Assembly: GCF_030284385.1 (NCBI RefSeq) | Contig: NZ_CP127221.1 | Coordinates: 1,674,001 to 1,738,000 of the forward strand | Source: Altererythrobacter rubellus | GTDB lineage: Bacteria > Pseudomonadota > Alphaproteobacteria > Sphingomonadales > Sphingomonadaceae | Length of the DNA: 64,000 nt | Direction of reading: 5' to 3' | Shown: positions 34,606-43,383 of the stretch, in pieces | Layout: each line of letters starts with the position of its first letter | Position numbering within the stretch: position 1 is the first letter of the stretch | Notes under the pieces: model-generated | Told to the model about the DNA's origin: nothing | Seen by the model: only the letters and a program-made list of their open reading frames with translations | Database searches by the model: none | Made by a program: the position numbers and the translations under genes

Positions 34606-35805
34606 CTATTTAGACAATGCGGCGACGCCAGGAAGATCCTTGCCTTCCATCCATTCAAGAAAAGCGCCCCCTGCGGTTGAGACGAATGTGAAATCATCCT
34701 TCACCCCGGCATGCGCAAGCGCAGCGACTGTATCGCCGCCCCCCGCAACCGATATGATCGAACCCTCTTGCGTCAGCGCCGCCGCCGTTCGCGCAAGCGC
34801 CACTGTTGCCGCATCGAAAGGCTCAGTCTCAAATGCACCTAAAGGGCCGTTCCAAACGAGAGTGCGGCACGTTTTCAAGACATCGGCCAAAGCCTCAACC
34901 GCTTGATCGCCGATATCGAGGATCATTTCGTCCTCGGCCACTTCGTGAACATTGCATGTGCGCAGGCTGGGTGGGTTCGCCGCGAAATCCTTGGCCACGA
35001 CCACATCATAGGGAAGATGCACGGTGCACCCCGCGTGGTCCGCCTTGTCCATGATGGCATTGGCGGTGTCGGTCAGGTCATGTTCGCACAAGCTCTTGCC
35101 CACATCGACTCCGCGCGCGGCAAGAAAAGTGTTGGCCATCCCGCCACCGATGATGAGGTGCTGAACCTTGCCGACAAGGTTTTCCAGAACTGCGAGCTTG
35201 CTTGAAACCTTGGCCCCACCCACAACGGCCGCAACCGGCTGCTCCGGCGTTCCTAAAGCTGCATCAAGCGCTTTCAGCTCGGCTTCCATCGCGCGGCCGG
35301 CATAGGCTGGCAACAGATGCGCCAACCCTTCCGTGGTCGCATGTGCACGGTGCGCAGCCGAAAACGCATCATTGACGTAGAAATCGGCATTTGCCGCAAT
35401 AGACTTGGCAAAGTCTGGATCATTGGCTTCTTCGCCTGACCAAAACCGGACATTGTCGAGCAGGCCGATATCCCCATTGCGCAGAATACCGATCGATTGC
35501 TCGACTACAGGGCCTGCAACCTCCGGAATGAACATCAGCTCTTTGCCCAACACATCTTCAACATCGCCCACAACCATGCTGGTGGACAGCACCGAGCTGC
35601 GATTGCCGCCGGGCCGCCCGAAATGAGCGAGCAAGAGCACTTTCGCGCCTTTGTCGCTCAATTCAAGGATAGTGGGCTTGGCAGCTTCGACCCGAGTGAC
35701 ATCGGTTGCTGACCCATCCTTCATCGGAAGGTTGAGATCGACGCGAACCAGAGCGACCTTGCCGGTCACATCGCCAAGGTCATCAAGGGTCTTGAAGGAT
35801 GCCAT
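34606..35805 (-). CDS. pgk: Phosphoglycerate kinase
   Basis: 399 aa. Catalyses ATP formation from 1,3-bisphosphoglycerate, or the reverse in gluconeogenesis. N-terminal RVDLNLPMKDG, LLLAHFGRPGG, and the ATP-side VGGAKVSSKLAVL and VAGGGDTVAAL near the end are diagnostic. Length fits. It is 12 bases downstream of gap in the tkt-gap-pgk-fda operon. Confidence 0.97.
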   Translation of the reverse strand: MASFKTLDDLGDVTGKVALVRVDLNLPMKDGSATDVTRVEAAKPTILELSDKGAKVLLLAHFGRPGGNRSSVLSTSMVVGDVEDVLGKELMFIPEVAGPVVEQSIGILRNGDIGLLDNVRFWSGEEANDPDFAKSIAANADFYVNDAFSAAHRAHATTEGLAHLLPAYAGRAMEAELKALDAALGTPEQPVAAVVGGAKVSSKLAVLENLVGKVQHLIIGGGMANTFLAARGVDVGKSLCEHDLTDTANAIMDKADHAGCTVHLPYDVVVAKDFAANPPSLRTCNVHEVAEDEMILDIGDQAVEALADVLKTCRTLVWNGPLGAFETEPFDAATVALARTAAALTQEGSIISVAGGGDTVAALAHAGVKDDFTFVSTAGGAFLEWMEGKDLPGVAALSK

Positions 35806-35817
35806 TTTATTCGGTCC

Positions 35818-36825
35818 TTAAAGGAACTTCGCCATCACGCCCGACGTATCGATCATCCGGTTCGAGAAGCCCCATTCATTATCATACCACGAAACAACGC
35901 GGCAAAGCTTGCCTTCCATCACGGATGTTTCAAGGCTGTCGATCGTGGAGCTGGCCGGATAGTGGTTGAAGTCGCTGCTGACCAGCGGTTGATCGGTATA
36001 GTCGAGCACGCCTTTCATAGGGCCTTCAGCGGCCGCTTTGAGCGCCGCATTGAGCTCTTCTACCGTGGTATCACGGCCCGGCGTGAACACCAGGTCAACC
36101 AACGATACATTCGGCGTTGGCACGCGAACCGAGGACCCGTCCAGCTTGCCAGCAAGTTCTGGCAGGACCAGGCCAACCGCACGTGCTGCGCCGGTCGTGG
36201 TCGGGATCATGTTCTGCGCCCCGCCGCGTGCCCGGCGCATGTCACCGTGCATCTGGTCCAACATACGCTGATCATTGGTATAGCTGTGGATCGTGGTCAT
36301 AAAGCCGCGCTCGATCCCAACTGTCTCGTTCAAAACCTTCGCCATCGGCGAGAGGCAGTTGGTGGTGCAGCTGGCGTTCGACACGATCACATCGTCAGCG
36401 GTCAGCGTCTCATGGTTCACACCGTAAACAATTGTGGCTGAAACATTCTTTGCCGGGGCGGAGATCAGCACCCGCTTTGCGCCCGCTTTTAGGTGAGGCT
36501 CAGCAGCCTCGTGGCTCTGGAAAAAGCCGGTGCATTCCAAAACAATATCGATCCCTTGCGCCGCATGCGGCAAATTGCCCGGATCACGCTCGCTGGTCAC
36601 AGCAATAGACTTGCCATTGACGATGATAGCATTGTCGCCGACTTCCACCGTGCCGGGGAAACGACCGTGTGTGCTGTCATATTGGAACAACAATGCGTTC
36701 GACTTCGTATCTGCCAGATCGTTGATCGAAACCAATTCAAGATCATGATCGCTGCGTTCCAGAATGGCGCGCGCCACCAGACGACCGATACGTCCAAAAC
36801 CGTTGATTGCAACTTTAGTCGCCAT
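35818..36825 (-). CDS. gap: Glyceraldehyde-3-phosphate dehydrogenase, type I
   Basis: 335 aa. NAD-binding GFGRIGRLVARAI at residues 9-21 and the catalytic SNASCTTNCLSPMAKVL with C153. The C-terminal part has WYDNEWGFSNRM. Oxidises glyceraldehyde 3-phosphate to 1,3-bisphosphoglycerate. It is 15 bases after tkt. Confidence 0.97.
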   Translation of the reverse strand: MATKVAINGFGRIGRLVARAILERSDHDLELVSINDLADTKSNALLFQYDSTHGRFPGTVEVGDNAIIVNGKSIAVTSERDPGNLPHAAQGIDIVLECTGFFQSHEAAEPHLKAGAKRVLISAPAKNVSATIVYGVNHETLTADDVIVSNASCTTNCLSPMAKVLNETVGIERGFMTTIHSYTNDQRMLDQMHGDMRRARGGAQNMIPTTTGAARAVGLVLPELAGKLDGSSVRVPTPNVSLVDLVFTPGRDTTVEELNAALKAAAEGPMKGVLDYTDQPLVSSDFNHYPASSTIDSLETSVMEGKLCRVVSWYDNEWGFSNRMIDTSGVMAKFL

Positions 36826-36840
36826 GGGGGAAACTCCTGC

Positions 36841-38841
36841 TTATGCGTTCAATTTGTTCAAGATTTGCGGGACAATTGCCTCCGCAGTGAAACCGAATTT
36901 GGCAAACAGATCGCCGGCAGGTGCAGATGCGCCAAAGCGATCCAAGCCAATATTAATGCCATCGGTGCCGGTATAGCGCTCCCAACCCAGGGTTGAGCCT
37001 GCCTCAATCGAGACCTTGAGCGCACCCGCCGGCAAGACATCAGCACGATAGTCATCCGACTGCGCTTCGAACAGTTCGGCACAGGGCATAGAGACAACAT
37101 CGGCGCCGATGCCATGCCCTTCCAGAGCCTGTGCCACTTCACATGCCAGCGCAACTTCCGAACCTGTAGCAATCAGCACAACCTTGCGGTCAGCATTCGC
37201 GGAAACAAGACGGTATGCGCCCATGCCTGAACGGTTCGACAAGGCTGACCAATCCCCATCACCGTCTCCGCGCAATTGCGGCAGACCCTGTCGAGACAGG
37301 CACAAGACCGAAGGCGTTTCAGGCGTAGACAAGGCCAAGGCCCAGCATTCTGCAGTCTCGATTGTATCGCATGGGCGATAGACATTGAGATTCGGGATCA
37401 ACCGCAGGCTCATGACCTGCTCCACCGGTTGGTGCGTTGGCCCATCTTCACCCAGGCCAATGCTGTCATGGGTCATGACATAGATAGCTTGCGTTTGTTG
37501 CAGCGCTGACAGGCGGATCGCATTGCGGCAATAATCGCTAAAGATCAGGAACGTACCGCCGTAGGGCACAACGCCGCCATGCAGTGCCATTCCATTCATT
37601 GCTGCGGCCATGCCAAATTCACGTATGCCGTAATAGACATAGCGACCCGCATAGTCTTGAGCGGTCAATGGCGTTGTGCTGGACGTTTTGGTGTTGTTGG
37701 AACCGGTCAGGTCTGCTGATCCGCCAATAAGCTGGGGCAAAGCCGCTGTAAGAGGCTCCAGCGCCATTTCCGAAGCTTTGCGAGTGGCAACCTTCTTCGG
37801 TTCTGCAGCCAGACCATGGATATAGGCCTCAAGTGCAGGCGACGCCAAATCGGCCACGCCCATCATATGGTTTTCGAATTTGGCCTTGCGATCCAGATCG
37901 GTCGCAAGCCGCCCCGCCCAGGCGCCATGTGCAGACGCACCGCGTTCGGCGGTCGCATGCCAATCGGCCAAAATGTCAGTCGGAACCTCGAACGGTTCGT
38001 AATCCCATCCAAGTTCTTCACGCGCAGCCGCGATTTCATCCGGGCCCAGCGGCGCGCCGTGCGTTGCACTGGTACCTTGCTTGTTCGGCGCACCTTTACC
38101 GATCACGGTTTTGCAAGCGACAAGCGATGGACGACCATCAGCAACAGCTTCATCGAGCGCGCGAGCGATATCAGCAAAGTCATGCCCGTCACAGCTAACC
38201 ACGTGCCAACCAGTCGCCCGATAGCGGGCCTTGATATCTTCACTGGTGGAAAGATCGGTGCCACCATCGATGGTGATGTTGTTGTCGTCCCAAAGAACAT
38301 TCATCCGGCCAAGGCCGAGATGACCGGCAAGCCCGATCGCTTCGTGATTGATGCCCTCCATCAAACAGCCATCGCCCGCGATAACCCATGTACGGTGATT
38401 GACCAGATCATCGCCGAAGACAGCGTTCAGGTGTCGCTCAGCCATCGCCATACCCACTGCCATGGCAAGCCCTTGCCCCAATGGGCCGGTGGTGCACTCG
38501 ACCCCGGGCAGCAAGAAGTTTTCCGGATGGCCCGCGCACGGGCTGCCTAGCTGACGGAAGTTGCGGATGTCGTCCATCGTCGGAGCAGCGTATCCCGACA
38601 GATGCAGCAGGCTATAAATCAGCATTGAGCCGTGCCCGGCTGAAAGCACAAACCGGTCCCGGTCGGCCCAGTCGGGTGCATGAGGGTCAAACTTCAGATA
38701 ATTGGACCACAATACTGTAGCGACATCCGCCATTCCCATTGGCATTCCCGGATGCCCCGAATTCGCAGCTTGCACAGCATCCATCGACAATGCGCGGATT
38801 GCGTTGGACATGGGTTGAAGACGGGCGGGATCGAGGCTCAT
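36841..38841 (-). CDS. tkt: Transketolase
   Basis: About 666 aa thiamine-diphosphate enzyme linking the pentose phosphate pathway and glycolysis. I start at the ATG at 38841 (MSLDPARLQP), which has AGGAG nine bases upstream and matches family length; the frame extends 43 residues further without support. Motifs: GHGSMLIYSLLHL, the TPP site GDGCLMEGINHEA, and HDSIGLGEDGPTHQPVEQV. First gene of tkt-gap-pgk-fda-thiE. Confidence 0.96.
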   Translation of the reverse strand: MSLDPARLQPMSNAIRALSMDAVQAANSGHPGMPMGMADVATVLWSNYLKFDPHAPDWADRDRFVLSAGHGSMLIYSLLHLSGYAAPTMDDIRNFRQLGSPCAGHPENFLLPGVECTTGPLGQGLAMAVGMAMAERHLNAVFGDDLVNHRTWVIAGDGCLMEGINHEAIGLAGHLGLGRMNVLWDDNNITIDGGTDLSTSEDIKARYRATGWHVVSCDGHDFADIARALDEAVADGRPSLVACKTVIGKGAPNKQGTSATHGAPLGPDEIAAAREELGWDYEPFEVPTDILADWHATAERGASAHGAWAGRLATDLDRKAKFENHMMGVADLASPALEAYIHGLAAEPKKVATRKASEMALEPLTAALPQLIGGSADLTGSNNTKTSSTTPLTAQDYAGRYVYYGIREFGMAAAMNGMALHGGVVPYGGTFLIFSDYCRNAIRLSALQQTQAIYVMTHDSIGLGEDGPTHQPVEQVMSLRLIPNLNVYRPCDTIETAECWALALSTPETPSVLCLSRQGLPQLRGDGDGDWSALSNRSGMGAYRLVSANADRKVVLIATGSEVALACEVAQALEGHGIGADVVSMPCAELFEAQSDDYRADVLPAGALKVSIEAGSTLGWERYTGTDGINIGLDRFGASAPAGDLFAKFGFTAEAIVPQILNKLNA

Positions 38842-39072
38842 TCGCAAACTGCTCCTGACAAGCATTGAGCGGTGCCGGATCAGCCACCGCCCGGCGCGTC
38901 GATTCGACGCGTTGGCGGACCCTTCGCGGAGGGCCGTTATCAGGTCAAGGCGAACAATCGAGCCTTCCACTGACTGTCGATTTTTCTAATGAAACAGGGT
39001 TCTTGAAGAGCAGTTATCAACAGGATGCGCCAAGGCTTTGCTCCTGCTGACGAATTTGGGTAAATCCCTGCT
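38842..39072. promoter_or_regulatory. Divergent region upstream of tkt and the zapA pair
   Basis: 231 bases between divergent genes. It must hold the promoters for the glycolytic operon and for the zapA pair. No clear -35/-10 pair or operator could be assigned by eye. Confidence 0.4.
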
Positions 39073-39267
39073 ATGGAAAGTGATCGTATTTCGCAGGCGA
39101 TCGAGAGGATCGAGGCAGCTGCCAACCGTATCAGCGCGGCGGGCGGCAAGCTGAGCGTTTCAGCGACGGGCGATAATGAGCTGGCAGCAAAGCACGAGGC
39201 GCTGCGTCACGAGGTCTCACAGACCCTTTCCAAACTTGACGAATTGATTGAGGGCTTCGAGCAATGA
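39073..39267 (+). CDS. Small coiled-coil protein upstream of zapA
   Basis: 64 aa, all helical and coiled-coil-like (AIERIEAAANRISAAGGKL, and LRHEVSQTLSKLDELIEGF). It overlaps zapA by 4 bases (ATGA), so the pair is translationally coupled. No membrane segment. Position and helical nature suggest it assists ZapA or FtsZ-ring assembly. I do not recognise it as a named family. Confidence 0.72.
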   Translation: MESDRISQAIERIEAAANRISAAGGKLSVSATGDNELAAKHEALRHEVSQTLSKLDELIEGFEQ

Positions 39268-39752
39268 GCGAAGTCACACTCCGCATCGCCGGCAAGGCTT
39301 ACAAAGTCGCCTGCGCCGACGGTGAAGAGGCGCACCTCGCCCGCCTTGGATCAATGATCGATGAAAAGCTGAACCAGTTGCAAGGCAATCTAGCCGGGAC
39401 AGAAGCGCAGAATCTCTTGTTTGCTGCACTGTTTCTCGCGGATGAATTGCACGAAACACGCGAAGCACTTGGAGAAGATCCAAGGGATCTCGCCTCAAAA
39501 ATCCAGGCCCTTGAAGAAGGTGCTAAAAACGCAGAGAAAAAGACCCGTGAACTTTCGCTGGAGCTCAACGCGCTTAGAGCTGAACGAGATGCAATCGCCA
39601 ACGATCTGGCCAACATGAAGTCTGCTGCATCAGGGCAGGAACCGCTTTTTGCGACTGATAATATCAGTTCCAAACTGGAGCAGCTGGAGCAGCTGGCGGA
39701 TTTGATCGAAAAATGTGCTGACACGCTTGAGGCACAGGCTGCGACACACTAA
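39264..39752 (+). CDS. zapA: Cell division protein ZapA
   Basis: 162 aa. ZapA cross-links FtsZ filaments. The N-terminal globular head is VTLRIAGKAYKVACADGEE, with HLARLGSMIDEKL; then a long coiled-coil tail carries the tetramer interface (about residues 65-120). It is longer than E. coli ZapA (109 aa), as in many Alphaproteobacteria. It is followed by 6S RNA and the 5-FTHF cyclo-ligase gene, the usual order across proteobacteria. Confidence 0.92.
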   Translation: MSEVTLRIAGKAYKVACADGEEAHLARLGSMIDEKLNQLQGNLAGTEAQNLLFAALFLADELHETREALGEDPRDLASKIQALEEGAKNAEKKTRELSLELNALRAERDAIANDLANMKSAASGQEPLFATDNISSKLEQLEQLADLIEKCADTLEAQAATH

Positions 39753-39762
39753 ATAGACAATT

Positions 39763-39935
39763 GGCGGGACTGCCCGGCACGAGCCGTTCGAACATCCCTG
39801 AGGCTATAAGCAATTCCTAGGGAGCTGTCCCTGTCTTGGATTACGGGTTCGTCCTGGGGCCCAGGACATACGGCGCCCACCTGACGTTTAGGCGTCAGAG
39901 GATTTCTCGAGCAAACGACCCATGGTGGTTCCGCC
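39763..39935 (+). ncRNA. ssrS: 6S RNA
   Basis: The 173-base interval between zapA and the cyclo-ligase has the position of ssrS. Its ends form a 12-bp closing helix (GGCGGGACTGCC with GGTGGTTCCGCC, some G-U), and it holds the 6S-like unpaired bulge sides and the central CTTGGATTACGGGTTCGTCC / GGGGCCCAGGACATACGGCG arm. 6S RNA binds sigma-70 RNA polymerase and shifts transcription in stationary phase. The ends are fixed by the closing helix, not by experiment. Confidence 0.88.
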
Positions 39936-40064
39936 ACATCTTTCATTCCGCACGCTTTCCAGCGCGCGATTTCCTCGCTCACGCGACCTTACGGTCGCAT
40001 CGCTGCGGGCGCCCGGTCGGGCTTGCGGCCATGCAGGCCGATTGATCGAGTAGGATACGTAGCA

Positions 40065-40634
40065 ATGAAGAAGCCCGAACTTCGAAAGAAATTGCGCGCA
40101 GCTCGCCGGGAACATGTTGAGAAACTGCCAGAAACAATGCGCGGGCTGGTGTTCCGCCACCCCCCGTCCCAGCTTCTTCAAAAAATCGCTACAGACGCTG
40201 TGATAGGCTTGTACCATGCCGGCCCATACGAGGCTCCGACCGCCCACTACACAACCTATTTCCACGAGAACGGGCACACGATCACTCTACCGCGCTTCGC
40301 ATCAAACAAGTCTCCAATGGAATTTGCTGTTCATGTGGACCCGTTCGGCGAAAGCGACCTGGTTACCGGTCCCTTTGGAATGCTTGAGCCCCGCACAGAA
40401 GCCGAGACCTTGATTCCGGATGTACTGCTAATCCCGCTGGTAGGTTTTACCGCCAACGGAGACCGCCTCGGTCAAGGTGGCGGGCACTATGATCGCTGGC
40501 TGGCGGAACATCCTGGACGGATAGCGATTGGTCTCGCGTGGGATGTGCAATTATGCGACGCCTTGCCCACAGAGCCACATGATCAGCGTTTAGATGCTGT
40601 GATTACACCAACGCGGATGTACGGACCTTTTTGA
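40065..40634 (+). CDS. 5-formyltetrahydrofolate cyclo-ligase
   Basis: 189 aa. Converts 5-formyl-THF to 5,10-methenyl-THF using ATP (YgfA/FAU1 family). ATG at 40065 (MKKPELRKKLRAARRE) is the family start. LTANGDRLGQGGGHYDRWL-type motif (LVGFTANGDRLGQGGGHYDR) is present. It is next to 6S RNA, as in other proteobacteria. Its TGA shares one base with the start of DUF2842. Confidence 0.93.
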   Translation: MKKPELRKKLRAARREHVEKLPETMRGLVFRHPPSQLLQKIATDAVIGLYHAGPYEAPTAHYTTYFHENGHTITLPRFASNKSPMEFAVHVDPFGESDLVTGPFGMLEPRTEAETLIPDVLLIPLVGFTANGDRLGQGGGHYDRWLAEHPGRIAIGLAWDVQLCDALPTEPHDQRLDAVITPTRMYGPF

Positions 40635-40858
40635 TGCGCGAAACTCCAACCTGGCGAATCCCCGTTGGCATACTCGGTCTTTTCGCCGCCCTCATTGTCT
40701 ATGGTATCGTGATCGCGCGCCACGCGCCTGATCTGATCGGCGGCTGGCCGATATGGGTACAGACGATCATCTACCTCGTGCTCGGGCTGATCTGGCTGCT
40801 GCCTTTGAAACGCTTCCTGATCTGGATGGAGACAGGGCGCTGGAACGCTCCAGATTAG
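40634..40858 (+). CDS. DUF2842 family small membrane protein
   Basis: 74 aa, two membrane helices (IPVGILGLFAALIVYGIVIA and IWVQTIIYLVLGLIWLLPL). The C-terminal RFLIWMETGRW is the conserved tail of the alphaproteobacterial DUF2842 family. The start is the ATG overlapping the previous stop by one base. Function unknown. Confidence 0.85.
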   Translation: MRETPTWRIPVGILGLFAALIVYGIVIARHAPDLIGGWPIWVQTIIYLVLGLIWLLPLKRFLIWMETGRWNAPD

Positions 40859-40882
40859 GTTACCGTTTGAACCGGAGGGTCA

Positions 40883-41941
40883 ATGACACGCAAACTACTG
40901 ATCGGCTTGCTCCTTGTCGCAATTCTAGCAGGGAGTTTTGCCCTATTCGGAGGGCAATGGATTGGACAACGCGTGTTCGAACGCGCGGTAGAGCAGCGCG
41001 CTGGCGTAGATCAGACTGTCGATTTCGCCGACGGATTGCATGTCTTTGTTTGCGGTAGTGGGTCACCAATGCCTGATGCCAATCGCGCTGGCCCATGTCT
41101 GGCGGTACTGGCGGGCCGCGATGGATATATTTTCGACGTTGGTTCGGGTTCCGACCGCAAGCTTGGCGCTATGGGCTTTCCTATGGTTCGTCTCGAAGCG
41201 ACATTCCTGACACATCTGCATTCGGACCATTTCGACGGGTTAGGCGCGTTAATGTTGCAGGCGTGGATGGCCGGCGGTCGCAGCACGCCACTGCCAGTCT
41301 ATGGCCCGGAAGGGACCGACCGGGTGGTCGACGGTCTAATGACAGCCTACGGGATCGATCGCGGCTATCGCATCGCGCATCATGGCCCGGAAGCCGCAAG
41401 GCCAAGTGGATTCGGCGGCGTGGCGACGAACATTGATGAGAGTTTCACCTTCGAACGCAACGGACTGTCAATTCGCACCCTACGCGTAGATCACGCTCCA
41501 ATCGACAATGCCTATGCCTTTCGGCTCGACTACAAGGGGCGTTCAGTGGTGATCAGCGGTGACCTGAAGTACTCAAAAGAGTTCGCGCGGTTCGCGCAAG
41601 GTGCCGATCTCATTCTGCACGAAGCGCTCAATCCAGCGATGGTTGGCAAGCTGGGCGAAACGCTGGCCGCACGAGGCAATACCGATGGCGCGAAAATCAT
41701 GGCCGATATTCCGGATTATCACACCACGCCTGAAGAAGCGGCACGGGTTGCGCAGCTCGCCGGTGCGAAAGCGCTGGTTCTATACCATCTGGTGCCAGCA
41801 CCGCCCGCGCGCCTGATCGAGCCCGCATTCTTGGGTGATGCCAAACAGAATTTTGATGGTCAGCTGGAATTGGCCAAAGACGGCATGTTGATCAGCCTAC
41901 CGGCGCAAAGCCAGCAAGTCGAAATCGATCAGCTTCTCTAG
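40883..41941 (+). CDS. MBL-fold metallo-hydrolase
   Basis: 352 aa. An N-terminal hydrophobic segment (residues 6-25) suggests a signal anchor or export. The metallo-beta-lactamase motif THLHSDHFDGLGAL (HxHxDH) supplies two-metal ligands, with ISGDLKYS for the Asp ligand and LVLYHLVPAP for the last His. Resembles tRNase Z-like and arylsulfatase-type periplasmic hydrolases (AtsA-like). Substrate unknown. SD GGAGG stands before the ATG. Confidence 0.85.
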   Translation: MTRKLLIGLLLVAILAGSFALFGGQWIGQRVFERAVEQRAGVDQTVDFADGLHVFVCGSGSPMPDANRAGPCLAVLAGRDGYIFDVGSGSDRKLGAMGFPMVRLEATFLTHLHSDHFDGLGALMLQAWMAGGRSTPLPVYGPEGTDRVVDGLMTAYGIDRGYRIAHHGPEAARPSGFGGVATNIDESFTFERNGLSIRTLRVDHAPIDNAYAFRLDYKGRSVVISGDLKYSKEFARFAQGADLILHEALNPAMVGKLGETLAARGNTDGAKIMADIPDYHTTPEEAARVAQLAGAKALVLYHLVPAPPARLIEPAFLGDAKQNFDGQLELAKDGMLISLPAQSQQVEIDQLL

Positions 41942-41955
41942 GAAAATTCCCCAAG

Positions 41956-42032
41956 TGGCGCGAGTGACGGGACTTGAACCCGCGACCTTCGGCGTGACAG
42001 GCCGACACTCTAACCAACTGAGCTACACCCGC
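41956..42032 (-). tRNA. tRNA-Asp (GTC)
   Basis: 77 nt with encoded CCA. Acceptor GCGGGTG pairs with CACTCGC (one G-U), anticodon loop CTGTCAC gives GTC, and the T-loop is GGTTCAAGTCC. Confidence 0.96.
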
Positions 42033-42107
42033 GCAGCCACTTGGGAGACGGGCAAATACGGCCGAGTCCAGATGCTGTCAACGACCGTTTGCGCGAAAAA
42101 TCAAACT

Positions 42108-43379
42108 TTATTCGCTCAAAAGCAGGACAGGTGTTTCGATCAGTTTTTTGACCTCTTGAATGAAGCTGGCCGCGTCATATCCGTCGACTACGCGATGATC
42201 GCAACTGATCGAGATATTCATCAGCTTGCGCTTCTCGATACGTTCCTGTCCATCAGGACCAGTGACAAACATCGGGCGCTCGACGATGCGATTCGGGCCG
42301 ATTATCGCGACTTCGGGGCGATTGATCACCGGCGTTGTTGCAACCCCGCCGAGCGGCCCAAGTGACGTGACGGTCAGCGTCGATCCAGACAGCTCGTCCG
42401 ACTTGGCAGAGCCGTCGCGCGCTGAATTGGCAAGTCGTCCAATTTCGTTCGCAAGCTGCCACAGGTTTTTAGCCTGCGCATCCTTGATAACCGGTACCAT
42501 CAATCCATTGTCGGTCTGGGTTGCCATGCCCAAATGTACAGAACCATGGCGCGTCACCACGCCTGCTTCGTCATCATAACGCGCATTGATCATCGGATAT
42601 TCTGGCAGTTTCTTGCAGATTGCTGCGATCAACAGCGGCAGCATAGTCAGCTTGGGTTTGCTACCGCGTGCAGAATTCAGCTGCGCGCGCATCCGCTCAA
42701 GCTCGGTTACATCGCACTCTTCAACATAAGTGAAATGCGGGATGTTGCGCTTCGCAGCAGACATATTTTGCGCAATACGCTTGCGCAGGCCGATGACTTT
42801 GATGCTCTCGTCCGCACGCGCCACTCCGGCGGGAGCAAAACCTCCGCTCGCATTATAGGCTAGAAACTGATCCAGATCGCCATGGCGAATGCGGCCGTCT
42901 TCGGCGGGTTTTACTTCGGACAGATCAATTCCCAGATCGCGCGCGCGCTTGCGTACCGCAGGTGTGGCAAGGACCTTTTCCACGGCCTCAGCCGCAGCCG
43001 GAGCTGGCTTTGATGCTTGCTCAGGTTCTGGTGTTCGTTCAGGTTCTGGTTGACGTGCTGGCTCAGCTTGCTGAACCTCTTTAGTTGCCGGTTTAGCTTC
43101 AACTTCGTTCGCTTCCTCGACCTCGTCAGGCACTTCGCCTTCGACCTCGACAACGACCAGCATCGCGCCAACCGCGATCACATCGCCAACTTCACCGGCA
43201 ACTTCAGTGACAACACCGTCAACCGGGCTTTCGATGTCGATCGTCGCCTTGTCGGTCATCACATCGACGAGATGCTGGTCTTCCGATACAGTGTCGCCAA
43301 CCTTCACGTGCCATTCAACGATCTCGGCTTCGGCAACGCCTTCGCCGACGTCAGGCATATTGAATGTGAACTTTGCCAT
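42108..43379 (-). CDS. bkdB: Branched-chain keto acid dehydrogenase E2 (lipoyl acyltransferase)
   Basis: 423 aa. Domains in order: one lipoyl domain with the lipoyl-lysine K44 in VMTDKATIDIE, an acidic Glu/Pro-rich linker at about residues 80-130, a peripheral-subunit-binding domain (ATPAVRKRARDLGIDLSEVKP), and the acyltransferase core ending in SISCDHRVVDGYDAASF. Transfers the acyl group made by E1 to CoA. Last gene of the E1alpha-E1beta-E2 operon; the E3 gene is not beside it. Confidence 0.93.
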   Translation of the reverse strand: MAKFTFNMPDVGEGVAEAEIVEWHVKVGDTVSEDQHLVDVMTDKATIDIESPVDGVVTEVAGEVGDVIAVGAMLVVVEVEGEVPDEVEEANEVEAKPATKEVQQAEPARQPEPERTPEPEQASKPAPAAAEAVEKVLATPAVRKRARDLGIDLSEVKPAEDGRIRHGDLDQFLAYNASGGFAPAGVARADESIKVIGLRKRIAQNMSAAKRNIPHFTYVEECDVTELERMRAQLNSARGSKPKLTMLPLLIAAICKKLPEYPMINARYDDEAGVVTRHGSVHLGMATQTDNGLMVPVIKDAQAKNLWQLANEIGRLANSARDGSAKSDELSGSTLTVTSLGPLGGVATTPVINRPEVAIIGPNRIVERPMFVTGPDGQERIEKRKLMNISISCDHRVVDGYDAASFIQEVKKLIETPVLLLSE

Positions 43380-43383
43380 CGGG

